From: Alphaproteobacteria bacterium
GTDB lineage: Bacteria > Pseudomonadota > Alphaproteobacteria > Sphingomonadales > Sphingomonadaceae
Length of the DNA stretch: 35,478 bases
Reading direction: 5' to 3'
Assembly: GCA_018823905.1 (NCBI GenBank)
Contig: JAHJHL010000139.1
Span: 1-35,478, forward strand
Below the pieces are notes generated by a model that saw nothing but the letters and a program-made list of their open reading frames with translations, ran no database searches and was not told the origin of the DNA. Both the position numbers and the translations under genes were made by a program. Position 1 is the stretch's first letter. Each line of letters begins with the position of its first letter. This document shows positions 24,749 through 33,664 of this stretch, piece by piece.

Positions 24749-24827
24749 CCGTTCGTGTCGAGCGAAGTCGAGACACCCGTTGGGAGACTATGCCATCAAG
24801 GCATCTCGACTTCGCTCGATGCGAACG
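24749..24827. repeat. Palindromic intergenic repeat, family B, copy 1
   Basis: CCGTTCGTGTCGAGCGAAGT (left arm, continuing GAGACACC) pairs with the arm ending CTCGATGCGAACGG, about 25 of 29 positions, around a loop of about 20 nt. The same element recurs at 26006-26085 and 33665-33744; each copy lies just after the stop codon of a plus-strand gene. Confidence 0.8.
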
Positions 24828-24877
24828 GAAATTCTGGGTTGTTGAATCCCGTTTTCGACCAGCCTAAGGCCGCACCG

Positions 24878-25990
24878 ATGCCCCGCACCCCTGCCCTGCT
24901 GCCCGAAGGCCTGCGCGACCGCCTCCCCCAACAGGCCGAGGCCGCGTCTCGTGTCACGCGCGCGCTCGTCGATGCGATGCGCGCGCACGGCTATGGCCGC
25001 GTCTCACCGCCACTCGCCGAGTTTCGCGAAACGCTCGGCGGCGATGATGATCGCACCACCCGCGACCTCCTCCGCTTCACCGATCCGGTATCGCAGCGCA
25101 CGCTGGCGCTTCGTCCCGACATCACGCGGCAGGTCGGCCGCATCGCAACGTCGCTGCTCGCCGGGGCGCCGCGGCCGCTGCGCCTCTGCTACGCTGGACA
25201 GGTTGTCAAACTGCGCGCGAGCCAGCTCCGCCCCGCGCGCGAGATGCTGCAGGTCGGCGCCGAACTGATCGGCAGCGACAGTGTCGCGGCAGCGCGCGAG
25301 ATCGTCACCGTCGCGATCGACGCGCTCGAAGCCGCAGGCATCGGCCCGGTCACGATCGATTTCACCCTCCCCGACGTCGTCGACCTGCTCGCGAACGGCC
25401 CACTGCCCGTCGATACTGACATCCAGCAGCTTCGCGACGAACTCGACGCCAAGGATGCAGGCGCGCTGACCCGCATCGGCGCCGCCGCCTATCTGCCGCT
25501 GCTCCGCGCCACTGGCCCGTTCGATCAGGCGATCGCCGACCTGCGCGCCTTTGACACATCAGGGGTCCTCACCGCGCGCATCGACGCGCTCGACGCGATC
25601 ACCGCACCCGTGCGCGACCGGGTGACGCTGACCCTCGACCCGACCGAGCGCCACGGCTTTGCCTATCAAAGCTGGTTCGGATTCCAGATCTTCGTTCCGG
25701 GTCAGGGCGACGCGGTCGGCCGCGGCGGCGGTTATGCGATCCCGGTCGGCCAGCACGAAGAGGCCGCGGTTGGCTTCTCGCTCTATCCTGACCCACTGAT
25801 CGACGCAGGGCTCGGCACCGAAGACGACAGCGACCGCCGCATTTTCCTGCCGCTCGGCCATGACCCGGCGCTCGCCGCCAGTCTGCGCGCCGACGACTGG
25901 CAGACGGTGGCGGCGCTATCCGACGCCGACGATGCGCAGGCGCTGGGATGTGGGTGGCGGCTTGGCGCCGATGGACCGGTTGCGGTCTGA
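24878..25990 (+). CDS. hisZ: ATP phosphoribosyltransferase regulatory subunit
   Basis: A 370-residue histidyl-tRNA-synthetase-like protein. It pairs with short-form HisG to start histidine synthesis and has no tRNA-charging role. It keeps the class II synthetase fold (LRPDITRQVGRIATS, QVGAELIGSDS) but lacks the C-terminal anticodon domain and ends after a degenerate GRGGGYAI segment. TAAGG lies about 8 nt before ATG 24878. No hisG is in the window, so the partner must be elsewhere. It sits between serA and purA, a layout I associate with sphingomonads. Confidence 0.88.
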   Translation: MPRTPALLPEGLRDRLPQQAEAASRVTRALVDAMRAHGYGRVSPPLAEFRETLGGDDDRTTRDLLRFTDPVSQRTLALRPDITRQVGRIATSLLAGAPRPLRLCYAGQVVKLRASQLRPAREMLQVGAELIGSDSVAAAREIVTVAIDALEAAGIGPVTIDFTLPDVVDLLANGPLPVDTDIQQLRDELDAKDAGALTRIGAAAYLPLLRATGPFDQAIADLRAFDTSGVLTARIDALDAITAPVRDRVTLTLDPTERHGFAYQSWFGFQIFVPGQGDAVGRGGGYAIPVGQHEEAAVGFSLYPDPLIDAGLGTEDDSDRRIFLPLGHDPALAASLRADDWQTVAALSDADDAQALGCGWRLGADGPVAV

Positions 25991-26005
25991 GGCATGCCCC
26001 AAAAT

Positions 26006-26085
26006 CCGTTCGTGTCGAGCGAAGTCGAGACACGCGACCGCATAGATTAGCCCCAACGTATCTCGACTTCGCTCGATACGAACGG
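26006..26085. repeat. Palindromic intergenic repeat, family B, copy 2
   Basis: CCGTTCGTGTCGAGCGAAGT opens the left arm and CTCGATACGAACGG ends the right arm; the middle differs from the other copies. It begins 16 nt after the hisZ stop and may act as a shared terminator with the convergent dioxygenase gene. Confidence 0.8.
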
Positions 26086-26101
26086 GGATTAAAAGCCCGG
26101 G

Positions 26102-26479
26102 CTAAAAATCCGAAATCCCGAACCGCGGCACGCCCTGATTGACCCCCGGCGGATCGAGCACCGTCACGTCAAGCACAACCGGTTCGCCAATCCAGTGCGC
26201 CAACGTCGTATGGTCGGCCAGATCGTCATCGGTCAGCGGATGCACCAGCGCGCGCAGTCCCGTCGCTTCGATCGCCGCGACCACCGCGGCCTGCGAGCGC
26301 GCGAGGAAATGCACTTCATATTGCGCAATCGGATGCGGCCCTGCCGCCCCATCGGTCATCGCGCCGACAAACAAAATCGCGGGATCCTGGCCGAAGGTAT
26401 CGCGCAGCGCAACGGCGGCGGGCCGCTCGGTCGAGTCATAATAGATGTGAGCATGATAGGGAGCGTCGGGGTTTGTCAT
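26102..26479 (-). CDS. DOPA 4,5-dioxygenase-like protein
   Basis: A 125-residue protein of the DOPA 4,5-dioxygenase family. The conserved His-rich motifs are HAHIYYD (H9, H11), GPHPIAQYEVHF and LVHPLTDDDLADHT followed by WIGEPVVLD. Known members open catechol rings of DOPA in fungi and some bacteria; the bacterial substrate is usually unknown. I chose ATG 26479 because GAGGA lies about 6-7 nt upstream. Its upstream flank is a family C repeat, and its downstream flank is a family B repeat. Confidence 0.85.
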   Translation of the reverse strand: MTNPDAPYHAHIYYDSTERPAAVALRDTFGQDPAILFVGAMTDGAAGPHPIAQYEVHFLARSQAAVVAAIEATGLRALVHPLTDDDLADHTTLAHWIGEPVVLDVTVLDPPGVNQGVPRFGISDF

Positions 26480-26511
26480 CGGTATTCCTCTTGGCTCCGT
26501 TGCCCCTTCAT

Positions 26512-26590
26512 TCGTCATTACGAGCGTAGCGAAGCAATCCAAAGCGGCCTTACGCTGCTCGGGATTGCTTCGCTACGCTCGCAATGACGA
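26512..26590. repeat. Palindromic intergenic repeat, family C
   Basis: A 29-bp arm starting TCGTCATTACGAGCGTAGCG (26512-26540) and its complement (26562-26590, ending CTCGCAATGACGA) match at 28 of 29 positions. The loop is 21 nt. It lies between the alpha/beta hydrolase stop and the start of the dioxygenase gene. The near-perfect arms suggest recent arrival or strong conservation. I see only this copy in the window. Confidence 0.8.
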
Positions 26591-26593
26591 CGG

Positions 26594-27526
26594 CTATTTC
26601 CCGAACACCCGCTTCAACCACGCATCCACCGTCGCGGTCGCGGCATAGGCCGAGTCGCCCAGGCTGCGGTTGATCTCGGCATGGCCCTTCAGCCCCTCGC
26701 CGGGAAAGCTGCCGTGCTCGACGCGGCTACCGCCCGCAGTCAGCGCGTCGCCCAAAGCCTTTGCCTGTCGCACCCCGTCGGGACGCTGGACATAAAGCAG
26801 CAAAAACTCGCGCGCGTTGGGGGCCGCCGCATGCGCGGTGGGAGACAGGGCCTTTTGCCGCGCCGGATCGGTGCCGAACGCCTGCGCATAGGTCTTTTGC
26901 ATGATCGGCGGACCGTCCTTCATCTGTGCCGGGACATCATAGGCGGCCCCATCGTTGGGGATCACTCCCGCGATGTCAGCGAAAAACAGACCCGCGCCCT
27001 TCAGATAGCGCTCGTCGGTCCCGACCAGCGCCACCAGATGCGCGCCCGCGCTATGCCCCATCAGCACGATCCGCCGCCGATCGATGCCCAGCGTATCGGC
27101 GCGGTCGACCAGCGCCTTCACCGCGGCCGCCACGTCCGCCGCCTGCTGCTCGACCGTCGCGGCGGGGACAAGGCGGTAGTTGATCGAGGCAAAGGCATAG
27201 CCCTGCACCGGGTAATGCACCGGCTTGAAGCGCCCGGTCGCATTGTCCTTGCTGCCACGCTTCCACCCGCCGCCATGGACATAGACGATCAGCGGCGCCG
27301 GACCCTTCGCGCCCTTCGCACGCCAGATATCGAGCACCTGCAAGGGGTCGCTGCCATAGGTGATCGTCTCGCTGCCCGGCGTCTTCGGTCCTTGTTCGGC
27401 GCCCATCCGCTCGGCCATCCGCTCGCGCAGGCGGTCGCGCAGCTTCTCGCGCGCATCGCTGGCGGGCATGCCGCTCGCCACCACGGCGGTCGCCGCGAAC
27501 AGGCCGATCCAGTATCGCTTGCTCAT
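26594..27526 (-). CDS. Exported alpha/beta hydrolase
   Basis: A 310-residue hydrolase with a signal peptide (MSKRYWIGLFAATAVVASGM) and a basic, helical linker (REKLRDRLRERMAERMGAE, about residues 26-44). The catalytic domain is of the esterase/lipase type (HSL/BD-FAE-like), with oxyanion HGGGW, nucleophile GHSAGAH and a C-terminal catalytic His in GHAEINR. GGAGG lies 8 nt before ATG 27526, which sets the start; the ORF runs on to 27640 without support. It is divergent from purA, and the shared 13-bp motif lies 43 bp upstream of this start as well. Confidence 0.85.
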   Translation of the reverse strand: MSKRYWIGLFAATAVVASGMPASDAREKLRDRLRERMAERMGAEQGPKTPGSETITYGSDPLQVLDIWRAKGAKGPAPLIVYVHGGGWKRGSKDNATGRFKPVHYPVQGYAFASINYRLVPAATVEQQAADVAAAVKALVDRADTLGIDRRRIVLMGHSAGAHLVALVGTDERYLKGAGLFFADIAGVIPNDGAAYDVPAQMKDGPPIMQKTYAQAFGTDPARQKALSPTAHAAAPNAREFLLLYVQRPDGVRQAKALGDALTAGGSRVEHGSFPGEGLKGHAEINRSLGDSAYAATATVDAWLKRVFGK

Positions 27527-27569
27527 ATCCACACCTCCATCGCCCCCCGGCGCGCCTGCCTTGTCCAAC

Positions 27570-27582
27570 GCAATTGTCGCAA
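27570..27582 (+). promoter_or_regulatory. 13-bp motif shared with guaA upstream region
   Basis: GCAATTGTCGCAA is identical to 4596-4608. It ends 84 nt before the purA ATG. CTTGTC starts 17 nt past the last motif base, the same distance as CTTGCG in front of guaA, and could be a -35 element; the -10 regions are not convincing. Confidence 0.5.
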
Positions 27583-27666
27583 ATTCATCCCACTGCACCT
27601 TGTCTCGCCGCCCAAATCGGCTAAGGCCGCGCCGGGTCAAATGGCCTCGTTCAGCAGGACAGCATC

Positions 27667-28956
27667 ATGGCAAATGTTACCGTCATCGGGTCGCAATGGG
27701 GCGACGAGGGCAAGGGCAAGATCGTCGACTGGCTCGCCAGCCGCGCCGATGCCGTGGTGCGTTTCCAGGGTGGTCATAACGCCGGCCATACGCTCGTCGT
27801 CGGCGAGCAGGTGTACAAGCTGTCGTTGCTTCCCTCAGGCATCGTCACCGGCACGCTGTCGATCATTGGCAACGGCGTCGTGCTCGACCCGTGGGCGCTG
27901 CGCGACGAGATCACCAAGCTGCGCGGCCAAGGCGTCGCGATCAATCCTGAGAATTTTGCGATCGCCGACAATTGCGCGCTGATCCTGCCGTTCCACCGCG
28001 ATCTCGACGCGCTGCGCGAAACTGCGGCGGGCGCGGGCAAGATCGGCACCACCGGGCGCGGCATCGGCCCCGCCTATGAGGACAAGGTCGGGCGCCGCGC
28101 GCTGCGCGTCTGCGACCTTGCGCATCTCGACAAGCTCGAACCGCAGCTCGACCGCCTGACCGCGCACCACGACGCGCTGCGCGCCGGCTTCGGCGAACCG
28201 CCGATCGACCGCGAGCGGCTCGTCGCCGATCTCACCGAAATCGCCGACTATGTCCTCGAATATGCCCAGCCGGTGTGGAAGCGCCTGAAAAAGGTCCGCA
28301 AGGCTGGCGCGCGCATATTGTTCGAAGGCGCGCAGGGCGTGCTGCTCGATGTCGATCATGGCACCTATCCCTTCGTCACTAGCAGCAACACGGTCAGCGG
28401 CACTGCCGCGAGCGGCTCGGGCCTCGGCCCCGGCGCGGTCGGCTTTGTGCTCGGCATCGCCAAGGCGTACACGACGCGCGTCGGCAGCGGCCCCTTCCCG
28501 ACCGAACTCGAAGATGACATCGGTCAGAAACTCGGTGAGCGCGGGCATGAATTCGGCACCGTCACCGGGCGCAAGCGCCGCTGCGGCTGGTTTGATGCGG
28601 TGCTCGTGCGTCAGAGCTGCGCGGTGTCGGGCGTCACCGGCATCGCGCTGACAAAGCTCGACGTGCTCGACGGGTTCGACACGATCCGCATCTGCACCGG
28701 GTACCGGCTGCGCGGCAAGATCCTCGACTATTTCCCCGCCCATTCGGCCGATCAGGCGGAGGTCGAACCGATCTATGAGGAAATGGACGGCTGGCAGGAA
28801 ACGACCGCTGGCGCGCGCAGCTATGCCGACCTGCCCGCACAGGCGATCAAATATATCCAGCGCGTGCAGGAACTGATCGAAACGCCGATCGCGCTGGTAT
28901 CAACCAGCCCCGAGCGCGAAGACACGATCCTGATCCGCGACCCGTTCAGCGACTGA
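27667..28956 (+). CDS. purA: Adenylosuccinate synthase
   Basis: A 429-residue GTP-dependent enzyme that joins IMP and aspartate, the first step from IMP to AMP. The signatures are [13 protein letters not shown] (GTP and IMP binding), [44 protein letters not shown] and [17 protein letters not shown] stands about 9 nt before ATG 27667. A family A repeat begins 4 nt after the stop. With purT and guaA it is the third purine gene in the window. Confidence 0.97.
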   Translation: MANVTVIGSQWGDEGKGKIVDWLASRADAVVRFQGGHNAGHTLVVGEQVYKLSLLPSGIVTGTLSIIGNGVVLDPWALRDEITKLRGQGVAINPENFAIADNCALILPFHRDLDALRETAAGAGKIGTTGRGIGPAYEDKVGRRALRVCDLAHLDKLEPQLDRLTAHHDALRAGFGEPPIDRERLVADLTEIADYVLEYAQPVWKRLKKVRKAGARILFEGAQGVLLDVDHGTYPFVTSSNTVSGTAASGSGLGPGAVGFVLGIAKAYTTRVGSGPFPTELEDDIGQKLGERGHEFGTVTGRKRRCGWFDAVLVRQSCAVSGVTGIALTKLDVLDGFDTIRICTGYRLRGKILDYFPAHSADQAEVEPIYEEMDGWQETTAGARSYADLPAQAIKYIQRVQELIETPIALVSTSPEREDTILIRDPFSD

Positions 28957-28959
28957 ACC

Positions 28960-29096
28960 GATCCTCCCTGAGGCGAAGCCATGAGGAAGTGGTAGCGCGA
29001 AGCGCTGACGGAGGGGCTTTGACGCGACTGTCGCGGCCCCTCCACCATCCGCTTCGCGGACGGTCCCCCTCCCCATCGCTGCGCGACAGGGAGGAT
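28960..29096. repeat. Palindromic intergenic repeat, family A, full copy
   Basis: A 137-bp element with terminal ATCCTCCCTG and CAGGGAGGAT. Inside are GCGAAGCGCTGACGGAGGGG, GCCCCTCCACCATCCGCTTC and CGGTCCCCCTCCCCATCGCT, matching the copy at 19968-20107. It fills the whole gap between the convergent purA and dehalogenase genes, and its last base is the last base of the dehalogenase stop codon. Confidence 0.8.
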
Positions 29097-29983
29097 TATT
29101 TGCCCGCGACCGCTACGTCGCGGATCGCGGCAACGAAACCGACCGGGTCGTCCTCCTGAATGAAATGGCCGCCGCGCAAAGTGCGGTGCGCCATGCCCTG
29201 GGCGCCCGGCACCCGCCCGGTGAACAGCCCATCACCGCCGCGCGTGATCGGGTCGCCGTCGGAAAAACAGCACAGGAACGGCTTGTCGAACGCCTCCAGC
29301 GCCACCCAGGCGCGCTTCTGGTCAGGCACCGCGACATTGTCGCCGAGCGGCACGAACGACGGGAAAACCCGCGCCGCGACTTTCGACGCGCGGGTCGGGA
29401 ACGGCGCGTCGTAAGCGGCGATCTCGGCCTCGCTCAATTCACGCTTGGCACCCGCCTTGACGATCTTGCCGATCGGGAACAGCGGACTGTAGCGCGAAAA
29501 AGCGCGCCAGATGGCGAAGGCGCGGGGAGCGGGCTGGCCTTCGGGCAGTCCACCATTCGACAGCGCGACGCCAGCAAACCGCTCGGGCATTTCGGCAACC
29601 AGCCGCAGCCCGATCAACGAACCCCAATCCTGACAGGCGAGGATCATGTTTTTGAGGTCGAGCGCCTCGATCCATTGCCGCATCCACGCAACCTGCGCCG
29701 CATAGCTGTAAGCCGCGCGGTCGAGCGGCTTGTCGGACCGACCAAAACCGATCAGGTCGGGCGCGACGACGCGAAACCCGGCATCGACCGCGGGACCGAT
29801 CATATGGCGATAAAGATACGCCCAGGTCGGTTCACCATGGAGCATCAGCACCGGCTGAGCATCGCGCGGCCCTTCGTCGACATAATGAACGCGCAGACCG
29901 CCGACGATCTCGGCATAGTTTGGCGCATAGGGCCAGTCCGGTAAATCCGCAAAACGATCATTCGGCGTGCGATAAACGCGCAT
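29096..29983 (-). CDS. Haloalkane dehalogenase-like hydrolase (HLD-I type)
   Basis: A 295-residue alpha/beta hydrolase close to haloalkane dehalogenases of subfamily I (DhlA/DhmA-like). It has the oxyanion motif HGEPTWAYLYR, nucleophile D119 in CQDWGSLIGL with the halide-binding W120, a cap Trp in AFAIWRAF, an acid in FSDGDPIT and the catalytic His in GGHFIQED. These enzymes cut a carbon-halogen bond with water to give an alcohol. Epoxide hydrolases share the fold, but the Asp-Trp pair favours a dehalogenase. I chose ATG 29983 because GGAG lies 6 nt upstream; an adjacent ATG is at 29986. It is divergent from an FMN reductase gene. Confidence 0.82.
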   Translation of the reverse strand: MRVYRTPNDRFADLPDWPYAPNYAEIVGGLRVHYVDEGPRDAQPVLMLHGEPTWAYLYRHMIGPAVDAGFRVVAPDLIGFGRSDKPLDRAAYSYAAQVAWMRQWIEALDLKNMILACQDWGSLIGLRLVAEMPERFAGVALSNGGLPEGQPAPRAFAIWRAFSRYSPLFPIGKIVKAGAKRELSEAEIAAYDAPFPTRASKVAARVFPSFVPLGDNVAVPDQKRAWVALEAFDKPFLCCFSDGDPITRGGDGLFTGRVPGAQGMAHRTLRGGHFIQEDDPVGFVAAIRDVAVAGK

Positions 29984-30059
29984 CATTCTCTCCCCCACCC
30001 TTGGTCGCGGCCAGCTTAGGGGACTTCCGTTGCGGCGCAAGCCGTGGCACCATCGCGCG

Positions 30060-30650
30060 ATGACCCGTCACATTCTCGTCTTCTACGGCAGCTACCGCCG
30101 CGACCGGCAGGGTATCAAGCTTGCGCATTGGCTGGTCGATGCGATCATCGCGCGCGGTGATAGCGCCGAACTGATCGACGCCAAGGCGGTCGACCTGCCG
30201 ATGCTCGACCGCATGTACAAAGAATATCCGAAGGGCGAGGCGCCGCCCGCGATGGAAGAACTCGCGGCCAAGATCCGCTCCGCCGACGGTTTTCTGTTCG
30301 TTACCGGCGAATATAATTGGGGGCCGCAGCCGGGACTGAAGAATTTGACCGACCATTTTCTCGAGGAATGGTTCTGGCGACCCTCCGCGATCGCCTGTTA
30401 TTCGGCCGGCCCGTTTGCAGGCGTGCGCGCGATGATGGGGTGGCGCGACACGCTCGGCGAAATGGGGATGGCGGTCACCTCGTCGATCTTGCCCGTCGGG
30501 CGGATCGGCGGTGCGTTTGATGCCGACGGTCAGCCAACGGGCGACGATGGCGCGCGGCTGGTCAAGAGCTTCCCGCGCTTCGCCGACGACCTAAATTGGT
30601 GGATCGATGCCGCCAAGGCGCAGCGCGCGAAGGTGGACCCGCCCTATTAA
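30060..30650 (+). CDS. NADPH-dependent FMN reductase family protein
   Basis: A 196-residue flavodoxin-like reductase. The flavin phosphate site is FYGSYRRDRQGIKLA near the N-terminus, and VTGEYNWGPQPGLKNLTDHF matches the FMN-ring segment (xPEYNxxxPxxLKNxxD) of ArsH/chromate-reductase-like enzymes. Such proteins reduce quinones, azo compounds, chromate or flavin. Its TAA stop shares TTAA with the convergent MFS gene stop. No clear ribosome site precedes ATG 30060. Confidence 0.88.
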   Translation: MTRHILVFYGSYRRDRQGIKLAHWLVDAIIARGDSAELIDAKAVDLPMLDRMYKEYPKGEAPPAMEELAAKIRSADGFLFVTGEYNWGPQPGLKNLTDHFLEEWFWRPSAIACYSAGPFAGVRAMMGWRDTLGEMGMAVTSSILPVGRIGGAFDADGQPTGDDGARLVKSFPRFADDLNWWIDAAKAQRAKVDPPY

Positions 30651-31963
30651 CCCGACTTCAGCTCGGCTTTCAGACGCAGGCTGGCGCGCCAGAAGAAGAA
30701 CGCGGGGATCAGCCCCAGCCACGCCGCGCCATACAGAACCCAGCGCACGCTTTCCTGCCCGGCGAGCGGTTGCAGCGCGTCAGATAGCACCCCGAACAGG
30801 AATGGCCCGAGGCCGAGGCCGATCAAATTTTGACCAAACAGCATGATCGACGCGGCGACGGCGCGCGCGCGTGGCTGGACCAGCCCCTGCACACAGCCAT
30901 AGGCGGGGCCGTAATAGGCCGAATTGAGGATCGTCGGAATGATCAGCATTGCAACCGCGACGCGCCAATCCTCCATATAATAGCCGAGGAACAGGATCGG
31001 CGCCGCGATCGCCATCCCATAAGCGGGAAAAGTCAGCAGGTGCTTTTTGTCGCGCGGCCCGTATTTGTCGGCCATCTTGCCGCCGAGCCAGGTACCGAAT
31101 GCCCCCGCCAGCCCGAGCACGACCGCCATCGACAGGCCTGCTTCGGTCGTCGACAGTCCATGACTGCGAATGAAGAAGCTGATTGTCCACAGCGCCTTGC
31201 CATAGCCCAGCACGGCAACGACCGACGCCGCAATCAGGATATAGATGAAGGCACGCGAGCTGAAAATTTCGCGCAGCGCTTCGCCCGTCGATAGCGGCAC
31301 GACTGCTCGCGCCGTCGCGACCGCCTCCGCCGTCCGGCTGTGCCGCGGTTCGCGCATCACGAACAGCACCACCAGCGCGAGCAGGATGCCCGGCGCGCCA
31401 ACCATCATCAACGCGATGCGCCAGCCATAAAGGTCGTTGACCACGCCGCCGATGATCAGGCCGAGGAGCGAACCAATCGGCACCCCCAGCCCGTAAAAGG
31501 CAATCGCCGACGACCGCTTCTCGACGGGCACGCTATCCGAGATCAGTGAATGCGCGGCGGGAGTACAGCCCGCCTCCCCGACCCCGACGCCGACGCGGGC
31601 GAGCAGCAACTGGACGAAATTCTGAGCAAGCCCGCACACCGCGGTCATCGCCGACCAGATCGCCAGCGAAATGGCGATCAACCGAACGCGATTCGTTCCG
31701 TCCCTGTCGGCATAACGTGCGATGGGGATGCCCAGAAGAGCATAGAAAACCGCAAAGGCCGGTCCCGCCAGCAGCCCCAGCTGAGTGTCCGAAAGCCCGA
31801 GCTCGGCCTTGATCGGTTCGGCCAGGATGTTGACGATCTGCCGGTCGAGGAAATTGAAGATATAGACGATCAGCAGGATCCACAGCATCGTCCGCGTTTG
31901 CGCGGAAACACCATCTACGGATGGCGCGGCGATACCCGTGGCAAGGGCAGGCTTGTCGTTCAT
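30647..31963 (-). CDS. MFS transporter, spinster type
   Basis: A 438-residue major-facilitator protein with 12 predicted membrane helices. Signatures are FLDRQIVNILAEPIKAELGL after helix 1, GIPIARYADRDGTNR (MFS motif A) and ARVGVGVGEAGCTPAAHSLI (helix 4), typical of the spinster-like group common in sphingomonads. GGGAG lies before ATG 31963. Substrates of this group are mostly unknown; sphingolipid, aromatic or peptide export or uptake have been proposed for relatives. It is divergent from the amidase, so transport of an amidase substrate or product is possible but unproven. Confidence 0.9.
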   Translation of the reverse strand: MNDKPALATGIAAPSVDGVSAQTRTMLWILLIVYIFNFLDRQIVNILAEPIKAELGLSDTQLGLLAGPAFAVFYALLGIPIARYADRDGTNRVRLIAISLAIWSAMTAVCGLAQNFVQLLLARVGVGVGEAGCTPAAHSLISDSVPVEKRSSAIAFYGLGVPIGSLLGLIIGGVVNDLYGWRIALMMVGAPGILLALVVLFVMREPRHSRTAEAVATARAVVPLSTGEALREIFSSRAFIYILIAASVVAVLGYGKALWTISFFIRSHGLSTTEAGLSMAVVLGLAGAFGTWLGGKMADKYGPRDKKHLLTFPAYGMAIAAPILFLGYYMEDWRVAVAMLIIPTILNSAYYGPAYGCVQGLVQPRARAVAASIMLFGQNLIGLGLGPFLFGVLSDALQPLAGQESVRWVLYGAAWLGLIPAFFFWRASLRLKAELKSG

Positions 31964-32074
31964 ATCATTCTCCCGCGCTCATGGGAGCAGACCGGGGGGA
32001 TCGGTGTCAACGCCGTTGCGGCACCCCGAAAATCGCCGCTTGCAATTGCCGCTACGGCTGGCAGCGTGTTGCCC

Positions 32075-33649
32075 ATGCAAAAAATTTCGCTGCTCGCCGC
32101 TTCCGCCCTACTTACCGTCGCCCCCGCGCTGGCCATGCCGCCGCCGCTGCCCCCGGTCGAGGGCAAGGATGCCGCGACGTTGCAGGCCGAAATGACCGAG
32201 CGACGGATCAACAGCGACGTCGTCACCGCAACCTATCTCGACCGCATCCGCACGCTCGACGACAACGGGCCGAAACTGAATGCCGTTATCGCGACCTTTC
32301 CCGACGCGACGAGCCAGGCGCATGCGCTCGACCTCGAACGCAAAGCCGGGGGCGTGCGCGGCCCGCTCCACGCCATCCCGATCCTGATCAAGGACAATAT
32401 CGAGGCCAAGGGGCCGGTGCCGACAACCGCAGGGTCGCTGGCGCTGAAGGACAATATCACAAACCGCGACGCGCCGCTGGTGGCGCGGTTGCGCGATGCC
32501 GGTGCCATCATCCTGGGCAAGACCAACCTCAGCGAATGGGCCAACATCCGCTCGAACAATTCGACCAGCGGGTGGAGTGCCGTCGGCGGGTTGACGAAGA
32601 ACCCGCATGCGCTCGATCGCAACACCTGCGGTTCGTCGGCGGGCAGCGGTGCGGCGACCGCAGCAAGCTTGGCGCCAATCACGATCGGCACCGAGACCGA
32701 CGGATCGATCACCTGCCCCGCCGGGGTCAACGGGATCGTCGGGTTCAAACCTACGGTGGGACTGGTGAGTCGCACGCATATCGTGCCGATCAGCCATAGC
32801 CAGGACACGGCGGGACCGATGACGCTGACCGTGCGCGACGCTGCGGCGGTGATGACGGTGATCGCGGGGAGCGACCCCGCCGACCCGGCGACCGCCGAAG
32901 CCGACGCGCGCAAGGTCGATTACACCGCTGCACTGTCGCCCGATGCGCTGAAGGGCAAGCGTATCGGCGTGCTGCGCGACCGCATCGGCGACCGCGCCGA
33001 CATCGCCGCGCTGTTCGACGCGGCGCTGAAACAGATGACCGACCTTGGCGCGACCGTGGTCGAGATCGCCGACAGCCGCAAGGGACTGGAAGAGCTGGGC
33101 GCGGCCGAGTTTGAAGTGCTGATGACCGAGCTTAAGGCTGATATCGCGACCTATCTTGCGGGACTGCCCGCCAAGGACGGCCCCAAAACGCTCGCCGACC
33201 TCATCGCCTTCAACAAGGCGAACCCGGAAGAACTGAAATGGTTCGACCAGTCGCTGTTCGAACTGGCGGAGAGCAAGGGCGGGCTCGACAGCCCCGCCTA
33301 TGTCACCGCGCGCGACAAGGCCGCGCGACTTGCGGGGGCCGAAGGCATCGACCGGCTGATGAAAGAGCATGACGTCAGCTTGCTCGTCGGCGTGACCAAC
33401 GGTCCCGCTTGGACGAGCGACCTGGTCAACGGTGATCACTACACCGGCCCCAGCGCCAGTCAGCTGCCCGCGGTCGCCGGCTATCCGCACCTGACCGTGC
33501 CGATGGGCGCGGTGCAAGGGCTGCCGATCGGGGTGTCGTTTATCGGCGGCAAGTGGGCCGATGCAGACGTGTTGGCGGCGGGCTATGCGTATGAGCAAGC
33601 GAGCCGGATGCGGGTGACGCCGACCTATCGGGTGGGTATTGACCCTTAG
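32075..33649 (+). CDS. Exported amidase (amidase signature family)
   Basis: A 524-residue serine hydrolase with an N-terminal signal peptide (MQKISLLAASALLTVAPALA). The Ser-cisSer-Lys triad is visible: K106 in PILIKDNIEAKG, the cis-Ser in CGSSAGSGAAT (residues 187-188) and nucleophile S211 in ETDGSITCPAG. Amidase-signature enzymes hydrolyse amides of many kinds. Export to the periplasm marks this as one of the group that includes peptide amidases. The long frame upstream to 31550 is antisense to the MFS gene and not coding. A family B repeat follows the stop. Confidence 0.9.
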   Translation: MQKISLLAASALLTVAPALAMPPPLPPVEGKDAATLQAEMTERRINSDVVTATYLDRIRTLDDNGPKLNAVIATFPDATSQAHALDLERKAGGVRGPLHAIPILIKDNIEAKGPVPTTAGSLALKDNITNRDAPLVARLRDAGAIILGKTNLSEWANIRSNNSTSGWSAVGGLTKNPHALDRNTCGSSAGSGAATAASLAPITIGTETDGSITCPAGVNGIVGFKPTVGLVSRTHIVPISHSQDTAGPMTLTVRDAAAVMTVIAGSDPADPATAEADARKVDYTAALSPDALKGKRIGVLRDRIGDRADIAALFDAALKQMTDLGATVVEIADSRKGLEELGAAEFEVLMTELKADIATYLAGLPAKDGPKTLADLIAFNKANPEELKWFDQSLFELAESKGGLDSPAYVTARDKAARLAGAEGIDRLMKEHDVSLLVGVTNGPAWTSDLVNGDHYTGPSASQLPAVAGYPHLTVPMGAVQGLPIGVSFIGGKWADADVLAAGYAYEQASRMRVTPTYRVGIDP

Positions 33650-33664
33650 CCGAACTTAAAATGT

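Noticed and set aside
23403-24776. A 457-residue open frame on the minus strand
   Set aside because: It is antisense to serA, with His/Arg/Asp-rich shadow composition.
24749-26590. Possible CRISPR array from the repeated hairpins
   Set aside because: The repeats are long inverted repeats spread kilobases apart, not short regularly spaced direct repeats, and no cas genes are near.
26681-27982. A 433-residue open frame on the plus strand
   Set aside because: It runs antisense through the hydrolase gene and then out of frame through purA.
31550-32074. Upstream extension of the amidase
   Set aside because: It is antisense to the MFS gene; the signal peptide at 32075 marks the start.
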